A DNA stretch of 64,000 nucleotides, from positions 4,546,501 to 4,610,500 of the forward strand of contig NZ_CP012109.1 of NCBI RefSeq assembly GCF_000280925.3, in the 5' to 3' direction. The notes under the pieces are model-generated. The model worked only from the letters and a program-made list of their open reading frames with translations. It made no database searches and was not told the DNA's origin. Source of the stretch: Myxococcus hansupus (GTDB lineage: Bacteria; Myxococcota; Myxococcia; Myxococcales; Myxococcaceae). A program made the translations under genes and the position numbers. How positions within the stretch are numbered: the stretch's first letter is position 1; the number at the start of each line of letters is the position of its first letter. Positions 53,938 to 64,000 of this stretch are shown piece by piece.

Positions 53938-54231
53938 TCAGGCCGCCCCTCCCTCGAAGAGTTCGATCGAGTCGCCCTGCTTCAGCGTCACAACCGCCTT
54001 CTTGAAGTTGGGCCGCTTGCCGATGCTACGACCCACCCGCTTGATCTTGCCGCGGACGATGTTGGTGTTCACGCCCTCGACGGTGACCTTGAACAGCGTC
54101 TCCACCGCGCGGGCCACGTCGTGCTTCGTCGCCTTGCGGTCGACGATGAACGAGTACTGACGGAACTTCTCGCGGGCCTTGTCCAGCTTCTCAGTGATGA
54201 GCGGGCCCTTGATGACGTCGTTCAGATTCAT
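53938..54231 (-). CDS. rplW: 50S ribosomal protein L23
   Basis: 97 residues. L23 sits at the exit tunnel and docks trigger factor and SRP. Signatures: [40 protein letters not shown] and [20 protein letters not shown]. Its ATG overlaps the rplD stop (ATGA), so translation is coupled. Confidence 0.97.
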   Translation of the reverse strand: MNLNDVIKGPLITEKLDKAREKFRQYSFIVDRKATKHDVARAVETLFKVTVEGVNTNIVRGKIKRVGRSIGKRPNFKKAVVTLKQGDSIELFEGGAA

Positions 54232-54851
54232 GACAGCGCCCCCTCGAGGGTCTTCGCGGCCGCGGACGTGAGAACGAGGTGCGAGTGCCGGAGAACAGCC
54301 TCGAGGTTGAGACCCTCGGGCGGCAGCACGTCGAACTTCGCCAGGTTGCGCACGCTGCGGTGCAGGTTGGTGTTGCCCTTGTCGTCGATCACCAGGGCGT
54401 TCTGCAGCTTCAGCCGCTTGGTGAGGACCTCGAAGGCCTGCTTGCTCTTCGGAGCATCCAGGGAGAAGCCGTCCAGGATGATGAGCGTCTTCTCCTGAGC
54501 CCGGAGGGACAACGCGGACTTCAGGGCGCCGCGGCGCACCTTGCGGGGCGGGCGGTAGAAGTAGTCGCGCGCCTTGGGAGCCATCGCCTTACCGCCGCCC
54601 ACCCAGTGGGAAGCGCGGATGGAACCCTGACGGGCGCGGCCGGTGCCCTTCTGCTTCCAGGGCTTCTTGCCGCCGCCGCTGACCAGCGAGGTGTTCTTCA
54701 CCCCGACCGTGCCGCGGCGCCGGTTGATCTGCTGCATCTTCGCCACCTCGTAAAACAGGTGAGCGTTCGGCTCGGTGCCGAAGACATCGTCGGAGAGCTC
54801 GATCTCCGACACCTTCTTCAAATCCAGGTCGACAACGTCAAACTTCGCCAT
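54228..54851 (-). CDS. rplD: 50S ribosomal protein L4
   Basis: 207 residues. L4 lines the exit tunnel and in E. coli represses the S10 operon. Signatures: [40 protein letters not shown] and [20 protein letters not shown]. Start ATG 54851. It follows rpsJ after only 53 bases; rplC, which normally lies between them, is not there. Confidence 0.97.
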   Translation of the reverse strand: MAKFDVVDLDLKKVSEIELSDDVFGTEPNAHLFYEVAKMQQINRRRGTVGVKNTSLVSGGGKKPWKQKGTGRARQGSIRASHWVGGGKAMAPKARDYFYRPPRKVRRGALKSALSLRAQEKTLIILDGFSLDAPKSKQAFEVLTKRLKLQNALVIDDKGNTNLHRSVRNLAKFDVLPPEGLNLEAVLRHSHLVLTSAAAKTLEGALS

Positions 54852-54904
54852 GGCACTTTCCTCGCGGGGGTCGGAGTGAAACCACTCGAACGCCCACCCG
54901 CTTC

Positions 54905-55213
54905 CTAGGACTTGATCTCGACGTCAACGCCAGCCGACAGATCCAGCTTCATCAACGCATCCAGCGTCTGCTGCGTAGGCTCGAGAATGTCGAGCAGGCG
55001 CTTGTGCGTGCGGATCTCGAACTGCTCACGGCTCTTCTTGTCCACGTGCGGAGACCGCAGCACCGTGAACTTGTTGATGCGCGTGGGAAGGGGGATCGGA
55101 CCGGCCACCTTCGCGCCCGTGCGCTTGGCCGTCTCGACGATCTCACCCGCACTCTGGTCCAGGAGCTTCGAGTCGTACGCCTTCAGCCGGATGCGGATCT
55201 TCTGTGTCGCCAT
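54905..55213 (-). CDS. rpsJ: 30S ribosomal protein S10
   Basis: 102 residues. S10 (NusE) is both a head protein and a transcription antitermination partner of NusB and NusG. Signatures: [40 protein letters not shown] and [20 protein letters not shown]. Start ATG 55213, chosen over an upstream in-frame ATG two codons earlier. The 200-base gap to tuf holds a strong hairpin. Confidence 0.97.
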   Translation of the reverse strand: MATQKIRIRLKAYDSKLLDQSAGEIVETAKRTGAKVAGPIPLPTRINKFTVLRSPHVDKKSREQFEIRTHKRLLDILEPTQQTLDALMKLDLSAGVDVEIKS

Positions 55214-55360
55214 TCGCAAGAACCTCTTTGGACGAACTCTGCACAGCCGCGGGAGGGCGTTACGACCGACATCCCCTGGATTTCACAGAGCCGTTTCTTC
55301 AGAACGAAGGGGCGCGGTGTCTACCATCCCGCCCCAGGGTGTGCAACTGGATTCCCACCA

Positions 55361-55397
55361 GCTCCCTGAGAATTCCCCATATGGGAACCCAGGGAGC
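55361..55397 (-). terminator. Long hairpin between tuf and rpsJ
   Basis: Outer stem GCTCCCTG/CAGGGAGC (55361-55368 with 55390-55397) and inner TTCCC/GGGAA around the loop CATAT, 16 bases after the tuf stop. No T-run follows. It may terminate, attenuate or mark a processing site. Confidence 0.5.
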
Positions 55398-55413
55398 CGT
55401 TGGGGGTTTACAC

Positions 55414-56604
<1,191 letters not shown>

Positions 56605-56716
56605 GGCCTCTCCTCACGGGGTTGCCGGTCCGAAGCCCGGCACGTCTCGACTCGCGGAAAACAACTGCGAAGGTGCTGCGTCCTGCTCCAAAGCTGCCAC
56701 AACGTCAACTGAAATC

Positions 56717-56739
56717 GCCCGGCAGGCCCTCCGCCGGGC
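56717..56739 (-). terminator. Hairpin between fusA and tuf
   Basis: Perfect 7-bp stem GCCCGGC/GCCGGGC with nine-base loop, ten bases after the fusA stop, followed by GATTTC on the minus strand. It could attenuate read-through into tuf. Confidence 0.45.
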
Positions 56740-56748
56740 GGAGCCCAC

Positions 56749-58824
56749 TCAGCGGTTGAGCGCCGACTTCGGCGCGGGCGCGTAGTGGCTGAACTGCATC
56801 GTGTACGTCGCCCTTCCCTGACTGCGGCTGCGCAGGTCGGTCGAGTAACCGAACATGGCCGCCAGGGGGACCTGTGCCTGGATGGCCTGCACCCGACCGG
56901 GCCGGGGCGTCATCCCCAGGACCTTCCCGCGGCGGCCGTTCAGGTCACCAATTACATCGCCCATGAAGTCGTCGGGCGTGACGATTTCGCAATTCATGAT
57001 GGGCTCGAGCAGCACGGGCGTGGCCGTGCGCACGGCGTCCTTGAACGCCAGCGAGCCGGCGATCTTGAACGCCATCTCGCTCGAGTCGACGTCGTGCATG
57101 GAGCCGTCGAAGGCCTCCACCTTCACGTCCACCATGGGGTAGCCCGCCACGGGCCCGTTCTGCATGGCCTCGGCGCAGCCCGCCTTCACGGCGTCGACGA
57201 ACTCCTTCGTGACCGCGCCACCGGTGACCTTGTTCTCGAAGGAGAAGCCCATCCCCGGCTCGTTGGGCGCCACCCGCAGCCAGATGTGGCCGTACTGGCC
57301 GCGGCCACCCGTCTGACGGATGTACTTCCCTTCCATCTCCACCTGGGAGGTCACCGTCTCGCGGTAGGCCACCTGGGGCTTGCCGATGTTCGCGTCGACC
57401 TTGAACTCGCGCAGGAGCCGGTCGACGATGATTTCCAGGTGGAGCTCGCCCATGCCGGCGATGAGCGTCTGCCCCGTCTCCTCGTTCGTCTTCACGCGGA
57501 AGGACGGGTCCTCCATGGCCAGCCGCTGCAGGGACTGGAGGATCTTGTCCTGGTCCGCCGTGGACTTCGGCTCGATGGCGATGTCGATGACCGGCTCGGG
57601 GAACTCCATCCGCTCCAGGACGATGGGGTGCTTGTCGTCACAGAGCGTGTCGCCCGTGCCGGCCAGCTTCAGGCCCACCACCGCGCAGATGTCACCGGCG
57701 TAGCACTCGGTGAGCTCGTCCTTCTTGTCGGCGCGCATCTGCACGAGCCGGCTGACGCGCTCGCGCTTGCCCTTCACCGCGTTCCACACCGCCGAGCCCG
57801 CCTCCAGCTTGCCCGAGTACACGCGGAGGAACGTCAGCGTCTGGGACTGGAACGCGGGGTCGTTCATGATCTTGAACGCCAGCGCGCTGAAGGGCGCGTC
57901 GTCCCGCGTCTCGCGCACGGCGTCCTCGCCGTTGGGCGTCTTGCCGTGGATGGGGGGCACTTCCAGCGGGCTGGGCAGGTAGTCCACCACCGCGTCCAGC
58001 AGCGGCTGCACGCCCTTGTGACGGAAGGCCGAGCCGCAGAACACCGGGAACAGCTTCAGGCCCACGCAGCCCTTGCGGATGGCGGCCCGGACCTCGTCCT
58101 CGGTCAGCTCCACGCCCTCCAGGAACTTCTCCGTGAGCGCGTCGTCCTGTTCGGCGGCGGCCTCGAGCAGCTCGGCGCGGGCGGCATCCGCCTCGTCCCG
58201 CAGCTCCTCGGGGATGTCCGTTTCGTCGTAGCGGCTCCCCTGCTCCGAGTCCTGGAACACCAGGGCCTTCATCTTCAGCAGGTCGATGACGCCGCGGTGC
58301 TTGTCCTCCGCGCCCAGCGGGAGCTGCATGCGGACCGCACGCGCGCCCAGCTTCTCGCGGATGGTGCCCACGGACATCTCGAAGTCAGCGCCCACCCGGT
58401 CCATCTTGTTGATGAAGCAGATGCGGGGGACCTTGTACTTGTCCGCCTGGCGCCAGACCGTCTCGGACTGCGGCTCCACGCCGTTCACCGCGTCGAACAC
58501 GGCGATGGCGCCGTCCAACACGCGCAGGCTGCGCTCCACCTCGATGGTGAAGTCCACGTGCCCCGGCGTGTCGATGATGTTCACGCGGTAGCGCTGGTCA
58601 CGCCGGTTCCAGAAGGCGGAGATCGCGGCGGACGTGATCGTGATGCCACGCTCGCGCTCCTGCACCATCCAGTCGGTGGTGGTGTTGCCTTCGTGCACCT
58701 CGCCCATCCGGTGGATGGCGCCGGTGTAGAAGAGGATGCGCTCTGTGGTCGTCGTCTTGCCGGCATCGATGTGCGCCATGATGCCGATGTTGCGGTAGCG
58801 CTCGAGGGGGTACTCACGGGCCAT
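56749..58824 (-). CDS. fusA: Elongation factor G
   Basis: 691 residues. Drives translocation with GTP. G1 [19 protein letters not shown], switch [21 protein letters not shown]3 [21 protein letters not shown]4 [10 protein letters not shown], and the domain IV loop region [16 protein letters not shown]. Switch I reads EGNTTTDW where most EF-G have DGAATMDW; both are known, so this is a minor variant. Start ATG 58824. A textbook terminator lies upstream, after rpsG. Confidence 0.98.
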   Translation of the reverse strand: MAREYPLERYRNIGIMAHIDAGKTTTTERILFYTGAIHRMGEVHEGNTTTDWMVQERERGITITSAAISAFWNRRDQRYRVNIIDTPGHVDFTIEVERSLRVLDGAIAVFDAVNGVEPQSETVWRQADKYKVPRICFINKMDRVGADFEMSVGTIREKLGARAVRMQLPLGAEDKHRGVIDLLKMKALVFQDSEQGSRYDETDIPEELRDEADAARAELLEAAAEQDDALTEKFLEGVELTEDEVRAAIRKGCVGLKLFPVFCGSAFRHKGVQPLLDAVVDYLPSPLEVPPIHGKTPNGEDAVRETRDDAPFSALAFKIMNDPAFQSQTLTFLRVYSGKLEAGSAVWNAVKGKRERVSRLVQMRADKKDELTECYAGDICAVVGLKLAGTGDTLCDDKHPIVLERMEFPEPVIDIAIEPKSTADQDKILQSLQRLAMEDPSFRVKTNEETGQTLIAGMGELHLEIIVDRLLREFKVDANIGKPQVAYRETVTSQVEMEGKYIRQTGGRGQYGHIWLRVAPNEPGMGFSFENKVTGGAVTKEFVDAVKAGCAEAMQNGPVAGYPMVDVKVEAFDGSMHDVDSSEMAFKIAGSLAFKDAVRTATPVLLEPIMNCEIVTPDDFMGDVIGDLNGRRGKVLGMTPRPGRVQAIQAQVPLAAMFGYSTDLRSRSQGRATYTMQFSHYAPAPKSALNR

Positions 58825-58908
58825 GACTCAATACCTCTCCTGGTAGGAAGGGCGGGCCCAAGGCCTCGACACCTGCCGGCCGGACGATTTCAGAGAACCT
58901 GCTCCACC

Positions 58909-58947
58909 TAACAAAACCGCCCGGATGCATCCTCTGCATCCGGGCGG
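58909..58947 (-). terminator. Intrinsic terminator between rpsG and fusA
   Basis: On the minus strand a perfect 12-bp stem CCGCCCGGATGC/GCATCCGGGCGG (58936-58947 with 58917-58928), seven-base loop, followed by TTTTGTTAGG. Among the strongest terminators in the window. It separates rpsL-rpsG from fusA. Confidence 0.8.
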
Positions 58948-58968
58948 CGACCGCGAAGCCTCGAGGGC

Positions 58969-59439
58969 CTACCAGCGGTAGTGAGCGAAGGCCTTGTTGG
59001 CCTCCGCCATCTTGTGCGTGTCTTCACGCTTCTTCACCGCGTTACCGCGGTTGTTGGCGGCGTCCATGATCTCGCCGGCCAGCTTCTCCTGCATGGTCTT
59101 CTCGCCACGCGCCTTGGAGTAGCTGATGATCCAACGCATGCCGAGGGCGACGCGGCGGTCCTGACGGACCTCGACGGGCACCTGGTAGGTGGCGCCACCG
59201 ACGCGGCGGCTCTTGACCTCGAGCACCGGCTTCACGTTGTCGAGGGCCTTCTTGAAGGTCTTGAGGGGATCTTCCTTCGCGCGCTCTTCGATGAGGGCGA
59301 AGGCTCCGTAGCAAACGCCTTCCGCGATGGACTTCTTGCCCTTCCGCATCAGGTCGTTGACGAACTTGGTGACGAGCCGGTCCTGGAACTTCGGATCCGG
59401 AAGAATCTTGCGCTTGGCGACTACGCGACGGCGAGGCAT
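58969..59439 (-). CDS. rpsG: 30S ribosomal protein S7
   Basis: 156 residues. S7 nucleates the 30S head and contacts tRNA in the exit site. Signatures: [40 protein letters not shown] and [20 protein letters not shown]. In E. coli S7 controls the str operon. Start ATG 59439. The 152-base gap to rpsL holds a small inverted repeat TCTCC/GGAGA near 59467-59481. Confidence 0.97.
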   Translation of the reverse strand: MPRRRVVAKRKILPDPKFQDRLVTKFVNDLMRKGKKSIAEGVCYGAFALIEERAKEDPLKTFKKALDNVKPVLEVKSRRVGGATYQVPVEVRQDRRVALGMRWIISYSKARGEKTMQEKLAGEIMDAANNRGNAVKKREDTHKMAEANKAFAHYRW

Positions 59440-59591
59440 CTCTTCTCTCTTCCCTTACGCCCCATTCTCCACGTGGGAGAGCACTCTCGGGGCTTCATGT
59501 ACTGCAGGAGGAACTTCACTGGGACGCTCCCCAGGGTGTGGGGCGACGCGTCCGGACACTGCGATTCAGAAGGTGATCCGCGAGACGCCGA

Positions 59592-59963
59592 TCAGCTCGG
59601 GCGCTTCGCACCGTACTTGGAGCGGCTCTGCTTGCGGCCCGCGACACCCACGGAGTCCAGCGTTCCACGGACGATGTGGTAGCGGACGCCCGGGAGGTCC
59701 TTCACACGGCCACCGCGAATCATCACCACCGAGTGCTCCTGGAGGTTGTGACCCACGCCGGGGATGTAGGACGTGACCTCGATCCCGTTCGTCAGACGAA
59801 CACGGGCCACCTTGCGGAGGGCCGAGTTCGGCTTCTTCGGGGTCGTGGTGTACACGCGGGTGCAGACGCCACGCTTCTGAGGGGACTCCTTGAGCGCGGG
59901 GCTCTTGCCCTTGACGACGAGCTTCTCGCGGCCCTTGCGGACCAGCTGGCTAATGGTCGGCAC
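59592..59963 (-). CDS. rpsL: 30S ribosomal protein S12
   Basis: 123 residues, the normal length. S12 lies at the decoding centre. Signatures: [60 protein letters not shown]. The lysines of [10 protein letters not shown] and GGRVKDLPG are the wild-type residues at streptomycin-associated positions. Start is GTG 59963, which gives the family N-terminus [11 protein letters not shown]. First gene of the cluster. Confidence 0.97.
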   Translation of the reverse strand: MPTISQLVRKGREKLVVKGKSPALKESPQKRGVCTRVYTTTPKKPNSALRKVARVRLTNGIEVTSYIPGVGHNLQEHSVVMIRGGRVKDLPGVRYHIVRGTLDSVGVAGRKQSRSKYGAKRPS

Positions 59964-60044
59964 TGATACCTCTTCTTCGGGTTCGTCGCCGCCCAAGACA
60001 AAAAGCGGCGCATATCTACCTACAGGACTACGGAAAGGCGCGCG

Positions 60045-60072
60045 AGTATAGGAAGGGGCCTATCCGTGTCAA
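60045..60072 (-). promoter_or_regulatory. Near-consensus sigma70 promoter of the ribosomal cluster
   Basis: On the minus strand TTGACA (60072-60067), 16-base spacer, TATACT (60050-60045). The -35 is a perfect match and the -10 has five of six bases. The start site would be near 60038, about 75 bases before rpsL. It is the best promoter in the window and the only clear one for the cluster. Confidence 0.8.
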
Positions 60073-60184
60073 GCACGGCCTGACCCTTGCCTACAACCGG
60101 CCAGGATCCCAGGTCACATTCCCAGCTTCGACGCTCCTGCGCACGACTGGTCTACAACGGGGCGGTCCTCTACTCCGCGTGCGC

Positions 60185-60679
60185 CTAGAAGTCGAGGACC
60201 ATCACGACCGCGTCCTCACCCTCGTCCACGTAGTAGTTCGGGCGGATGCCCACCGGGCGGAAGCCAAACGCACGGTAGAGCTGGAGCGCGGCCTCGTTGC
60301 TCTTGCGCACCTCCAGGGTGGCCAGGGTGCAGCGCCGGGCACGCCCCCGCTCCAGGACCTCGTCCATGACGGCGCGCGCGACGCCCCGGCGACGGTGCCT
60401 GGGCGCGGTGGCCACGTTCAGCACGTGGACCTCGTCGTGGACGATCCAGAAGATGGCCAGCCCCAGCAGCTCGGGGCCCTCCTCCTCCCGTGGCTCTTCC
60501 ACGAGGAGGATGGTGGACCACTCATGCTGCAGCTCCCGCTTCAGCAGGTCCTGGGACCAGGGGTTCTTGAACGCGGCCTGCTCCAGCGCCATGACGGCGG
60601 GCAGGTCCTCCACCATCATCTGCCGGATGATGTAGCCGTGCCGAGCACCCGGCGCCGACTCCTCGCGCATCCGCCTCAT
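60185..60679 (-). CDS. rimI: GNAT acetyltransferase, RimI-like
   Basis: 164 residues. The GNAT fold contains the acetyl-CoA loop of RimI type (HRRRGVARAVMDEVLERGRA) and the motif B block LEVRKSNEAALQLYRAFGF plus RPNYYVDEGEDAVVM. RimI acetylates the N-terminal Ala of S18; some relatives act on other proteins. The ATG overlaps the stop of the SurA-like gene (ATGA), so the two are co-translated. The first 15 residues precede the fold. Confidence 0.88.
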   Translation of the reverse strand: MRRMREESAPGARHGYIIRQMMVEDLPAVMALEQAAFKNPWSQDLLKRELQHEWSTILLVEEPREEEGPELLGLAIFWIVHDEVHVLNVATAPRHRRRGVARAVMDEVLERGRARRCTLATLEVRKSNEAALQLYRAFGFRPVGIRPNYYVDEGEDAVVMVLDF

Positions 60680-61374
60680 CGACTTGCCTCCCGGGCAAAG
60701 GGCGCCACGCGGCGCACCTGCGCCGAGGCTCGCACCTGTGCCAATTCCTCGGCCGCCAGCGCTCCGTACCGCTCCCGCACCAGCTTCTCCCGGATGCGGG
60801 TGCGCGCGGCCTCGTAGCCTTCCGCGTACTCGTCCGCGTGCTGCTCGAAGTGCCGGCGGACCTCTGTCTCGCCCACCTGGGCCCTCAGCCGGATGCGGCT
60901 GTCGAGGATGCGCTCGGCCCGCAGCCCCCGGGACAGCACCTGCTCCAGCCCCCGTGCATCCACGTCGTGCCGGACCAGGAACTGCTTCAGGGCCGCCGCC
61001 CCGCCCACCGCCGCCTGGAACGCCGCCACCCGCGCCTGGACGTCGGAGGGCTCGGCGGGGAACGCCTGGAGCCGGTCCGCGTTCAGGACCTGGACCCGCT
61101 GGTTGATGACGAGCTCCAGGGCGCCTCGGAGGGTGTCTTCATCGAGCGGGAGGTCCAGGGCCTGCATCCCTCCCCGCTGGACGAGCGCGACCCGGGCCTC
61201 GAAGCGCAGCTCGCTCAGGGTGAGGACCTGCCCCTCGATGATGGCGACCACGCGGTCCGCCACCCGACCCTCCACCGCGGACGGGGGCGTGGCCGCGGCG
61301 CCCGCGACGGGCACCAGCGAGAGCCAGCCCGCCAGCCACAGGGTATCCGCTCCGGGCCGGCGAGGCGGTGACAT
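60676..61374 (-). CDS. SurA-like periplasmic protein without PPIase domain
   Basis: 232 residues. A signal-like hydrophobic N-terminus ([17 protein letters not shown]) is followed by the SurA N-terminal domain pattern [20 protein letters not shown], helix-rich region and [15 protein letters not shown]. The end is also helical, without the parvulin domains of full SurA. It may be an outer-membrane chaperone or an envelope partner. ATG 61374 is preferred (GAGGGAG upstream); another ATG lies four codons earlier. Overlaps rimI; divergent from dnaJ across 112 bases. Confidence 0.7.
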   Translation of the reverse strand: MSPPRRPGADTLWLAGWLSLVPVAGAAATPPSAVEGRVADRVVAIIEGQVLTLSELRFEARVALVQRGGMQALDLPLDEDTLRGALELVINQRVQVLNADRLQAFPAEPSDVQARVAAFQAAVGGAAALKQFLVRHDVDARGLEQVLSRGLRAERILDSRIRLRAQVGETEVRRHFEQHADEYAEGYEAARTRIREKLVRERYGALAAEELAQVRASAQVRRVAPFAREASR

Positions 61375-61486
61375 GGGCTCCCTCATCCTCCGGCGACTTT
61401 ATACATCTCGCACGCTTCGAACAGTCCGTGCTGGCGCGTCCCTACCGGCTGGTTACGTTCAAACGGGCACACCACGGCGGGAACAA

Positions 61487-62656
61487 ATGGCGGACGACTA
61501 CTACCAGATCCTCGGCGTCGACCGGTCGGCCTCTGCGGAGGACGTCAAGAAGGCGTACCGCAAGCTGGCACGCAAGTACCACCCGGACGTCAACCCGGGC
61601 AACAAGGCCGCCGAGGAGAAGTTCAAGCAAGTCAGCGCCGCGTTCGAGGTGCTGTCGGACGCCCGGAAGCGCAAGCTCTACGACGAGTTCGGGCCCGACG
61701 CGGAGAAGATTGGCTTCGACGAGAAGAAGGCGGAGGCCTACCGGGCCTACAAATCCTCGGCCGGGAGCGCGGGCGCGGGCGGCATTCCCTATGGGAGCGA
61801 GGGCGTCGACCTGGGCGACCTCTTTGGCGACCTGTTCGGGGGCCGGGGCGGCGCGGGTGGCGCGCCAGGGGGCTTCGACATTGGCGAGATTTTCGGCCGA
61901 CGCGGCCGCAGCGCCGGGCCGGAACGAGGCGAGGACCTCACCGCCCGCGTCCAGCTCAGCCTGGCCGAGGCCGTGTCCGGAACGGAGCGTCAGCTCTCCC
62001 TCACCCGGCCAGGACGGTGCTCCACGTGCAGCGGCCGGGGAACGTCGGGAACCGTGTCCACCTGCACCGTCTGCAATGGCACCGGCCGGTCCCGCCGGTC
62101 CGGGAGCCTGTTCGGCAGTGGGGGCGCGTGCCCCAACTGCCACGGCACCGGCAAGGCCGCCCCGCCCTGCCCCCAATGCAACGGCACGGGCGTGCGCGAG
62201 GAGCAGGCCCGCTTGACGGTGAAGATTCCCGCGGGTGTCCAGTCGGGCTCCAAGGTCCGGCTCGCGGGCCAGGGCGCGGCGGGGAGCCGGGGCGGGGCTC
62301 CCGGGGACCTCTACATCGAGACCGAGGTGGCCGAGCACCCCCTGGTGCGCAGGGAGGGCGACGACCTGCACCTCGACCTGCCCGTGACAGTCTCCGAGGC
62401 CTTGTTGGGCGCGGACGTCCGCGTCCCCACCTTCCAGGGGGAAGTCACCGTAAAGGTGCTCCCCCATTCCCAGTCGGGCCGCCGGATGCGGTTGAAAGGC
62501 CGCGGCGTCCCCTCCCTCAAGGGCGGGGCCCAGGGTGACCTGTACCTCCACCTCCAGGTGAAGGTCCCCGAGGAGACCACCGCGGAAGCCAAGGCCGCCG
62601 CGGAGGCCCTCGCCCGGGCTTACCAGGGCGACGTCCGCCGCGAGCTGACGCTCTAG
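61487..62656 (+). CDS. dnaJ: DnaJ chaperone
   Basis: 389 residues. The J-domain (1-70) has the required HPD in [11 protein letters not shown] Gly/Phe-rich region follows ([21 protein letters not shown]). The zinc region has four repeats: [32 protein letters not shown]. Then the C-terminal substrate domains ([14 protein letters not shown]). It works with DnaK. Start ATG 61487 is at the family N-terminus. Contrast with the J-like protein at 14.3-16.1 kb, which lacks HPD. No grpE or dnaK is adjacent. Confidence 0.95.
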   Translation: MADDYYQILGVDRSASAEDVKKAYRKLARKYHPDVNPGNKAAEEKFKQVSAAFEVLSDARKRKLYDEFGPDAEKIGFDEKKAEAYRAYKSSAGSAGAGGIPYGSEGVDLGDLFGDLFGGRGGAGGAPGGFDIGEIFGRRGRSAGPERGEDLTARVQLSLAEAVSGTERQLSLTRPGRCSTCSGRGTSGTVSTCTVCNGTGRSRRSGSLFGSGGACPNCHGTGKAAPPCPQCNGTGVREEQARLTVKIPAGVQSGSKVRLAGQGAAGSRGGAPGDLYIETEVAEHPLVRREGDDLHLDLPVTVSEALLGADVRVPTFQGEVTVKVLPHSQSGRRMRLKGRGVPSLKGGAQGDLYLHLQVKVPEETTAEAKAAAEALARAYQGDVRRELTL

Positions 62657-62747
62657 CCTCTTGCCTCTTGTCCTGGACGCCGCACCGTCATAGACGGACG
62701 GCGCCCCACCTCTTCACGCCGCCGAACCCTACGGAGCACACGCGAAC

Positions 62748-63479
62748 ATGGGCCTCTTTGACTTCATCACAGGCGGCTCGGGCCCCGAGAAAGCCCTCAA
62801 GCTCAAGCCCAAGGTCACCCAGAAGTACGGAGACCCGGCGACGCGGCAGAAGGCCATCCAGCAGCTCGGCGAAATGAAGATTCCCGAGGCCGTCTCGGTG
62901 CTGCTGGCCCGCTTCACCCTCACCGTGGATCCGCTCACCACGGACGCTGACGAGAAGGAGCACACCTTCGAGCTGGTGAAGAGCTTCGGCAAGGACGTGG
63001 CCGTTCCGCCCATCCTCGAGTTCCTCCGCACCAGCGAACAGGCCGCGTCGTGGGCCCTGCGGCTGCTCGGCGAGCTGACGTCCGACGACCAGGTCATCAC
63101 CGCCTGCGTGGACGCGCTCCAGCACCTGTCCGCCCACTACACGCGCAACCCGGAGAAGAAGGTGGTGCTGCTCCACCACGTGTCCGGGAGCCAGGACGCC
63201 CGCATCCCCCCCGTGGTGGTGCCCTTCCTGGAGGACATGTCCGACGACGTGAAGATCGCCGCGCTCAAGGCGCTCGGCGCCTTCAAGTACGAGCCGGCGC
63301 GCGAGCCCATGCTGAAGCTGCTCACCGCCGACGAGACGGCCCGCCGGGTCCAGACGTCGGCCCTGAGCGCGCTCGCCGAGGGCGGCTTCTCCGTGGAGGG
63401 CTACCAGGAGAAGGTGCAGCCCCTCCTCGTGGAGCCCTACGCCCTGGGGAACGACCAGCGCATCCAGCGCCGGGCCTGA
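62748..63479 (+). CDS. HEAT-repeat protein
   Basis: 243 residues, no signal peptide or membrane segment. Repeats include ATRQKAIQQLGEMKIPEAVS, ASWALRLLGELTSDDQVITA and VKIAALKALGAFKYEPAREP. Near the N-terminus is a GLFDFITGGSGPEKAL motif. It begins 91 bases after dnaJ and may be co-transcribed. Function unknown. Terminator not clear. Confidence 0.7.
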   Translation: MGLFDFITGGSGPEKALKLKPKVTQKYGDPATRQKAIQQLGEMKIPEAVSVLLARFTLTVDPLTTDADEKEHTFELVKSFGKDVAVPPILEFLRTSEQAASWALRLLGELTSDDQVITACVDALQHLSAHYTRNPEKKVVLLHHVSGSQDARIPPVVVPFLEDMSDDVKIAALKALGAFKYEPAREPMLKLLTADETARRVQTSALSALAEGGFSVEGYQEKVQPLLVEPYALGNDQRIQRRA

Positions 63480-63580
63480 GCCCCGGCTGTCGTCCAGGTG
63501 ACACGGCCACTGTCCTCCGGAAGGCCTTGGAGGGCCGGGGCCGTTCACAGGCTCGCGGAAGTTGAGCGAGGATTCACCCC

Positions 63581-64000
63581 GTGCGCTCAAAGAAGAAGGG
63601 GACGCTGGCGGAAGTCGTTCCGCTGCGTCCGGTTGCGAAGGTCGCGAAGAAGGCTGCTGCTCCCAAGAAGCGTGCGGTGAAGCCGGTTCCTCCCGTGGAT
63701 GGGGATGCCGCTCACCGCGCCCTCCTGGAGATGGCGCGGCACCTGACGGACAACGCGGGGCCCACCGAGGCGCTCCGCTCCCACCTCCAGACGCTGCACA
63801 CGTTGCTGAAGCCGAAGGTCTGCTACGTGGCGCGCTACTTCCCCTCCCGGGAGCAGCTCCACGTCGAGCACGTGCGCGGCCGCTACGATGACCGCGTCAC
63901 CGCCGCCGTCCCGGGCGAAGGGGTGGTGGGACAGTCCTTCTCCCAGAAGGCCCTGCTGCGCGAGGGTGACACCATCGCCGTGCCGCTCGAGGGCCCCCAG
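63581..64000 (+). CDS. GAF-like protein, cut by the right edge
   Basis: The first 140 codons of a gene. GTG 63581 has GAGGA ahead. A Lys/Ala/Pro-rich N-terminus (about 1-40) is followed by HRALLEMARHLTDN and a GAF-like part (KVCYVARYFPSREQLHVEHV, GEGVVGQSFSQKALLREGDT). The frame is open to the end of the window. It could be a sensor or regulator; the output domain is outside the window. Confidence 0.6.
   Translation, partial: MRSKKKGTLAEVVPLRPVAKVAKKAAAPKKRAVKPVPPVDGDAAHRALLEMARHLTDNAGPTEALRSHLQTLHTLLKPKVCYVARYFPSREQLHVEHVRGRYDDRVTAAVPGEGVVGQSFSQKALLREGDTIAVPLEGPQ

Noticed and set aside
59467-59481. S7 repressor site between rpsL and rpsG
   Set aside because: There is only a five-base inverted repeat and no clear match to the known E. 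coli structure.

Overview
The window is GC-rich, gene-dense chromosomal DNA with no mobile element, CRISPR array, rRNA or tRNA gene that I can see. The gene content points to a Myxococcus-type bacterium (Myxococcota, formerly Deltaproteobacteria). It has a Ser/Thr kinase with an N-terminal zinc ribbon and C-terminal PEGA domain, an FHA-domain activator, several TPR and HEAT-repeat proteins, an RpoH-type sigma factor behind a sigma54-like promoter, and a MinD/ParA-like ATPase paired with a J-domain/HTH protein. This assignment rests on gene content and family knowledge, not on a database search.

Layout. 1-9.3 kb (+ strand): a lytic transglycosylase, a STAS protein, an overlapping moxR-DUF58-transglutaminase operon, a sigma-32-like factor and an OPT transporter. 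9.4-13 kb: a small lipoprotein, then a HEAT-repeat protein and a degenerate HD-GYP protein whose N-termini look related. 13-22 kb (mostly - strand): RluD, a small conserved protein, the MinD-like/J-HTH pair, selA with an HNH gene, a cold-shock protein and an Slt-type transglycosylase. 22-39 kb: a membrane histidine kinase, a zinc-ribbon protein, an ABC-F ATPase, the Ser/Thr kinase, a sirtuin, free-Met-sulfoxide reductase, PsuG, an EamA transporter, an operon of nucleoside kinase-DUF2314-FHA/AAA-like protein, an acyltransferase with a probable frameshift, a TPR lipoprotein and a membrane protein.

39.2-60 kb (- strand) is the str-S10-spc-alpha ribosomal supercluster from rpsL to rplQ, including fusA, tuf, secY, adk, infA and rpoA. 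It starts behind a near-consensus sigma70 promoter. rplC (L3) is missing between rpsJ and rplD, and map is missing between adk and infA. The longer gaps hold strong hairpins, several followed by T-rich tracts, so the cluster looks punctuated rather than one continuous unit. 60-64 kb carries rimI overlapping a SurA-like gene, then dnaJ, a HEAT-repeat protein and a GAF protein that runs off the right edge.

The most interesting loci are the two-gene module at 9.9-13 kb, the MinD-like/J-HTH pair, the FHA protein whose AAA+ domain has lost its catalytic and sigma54-contact motifs, the sigma54-like promoter ahead of the heat-shock-type sigma gene, and the hairpin-punctuated ribosomal cluster without rplC.
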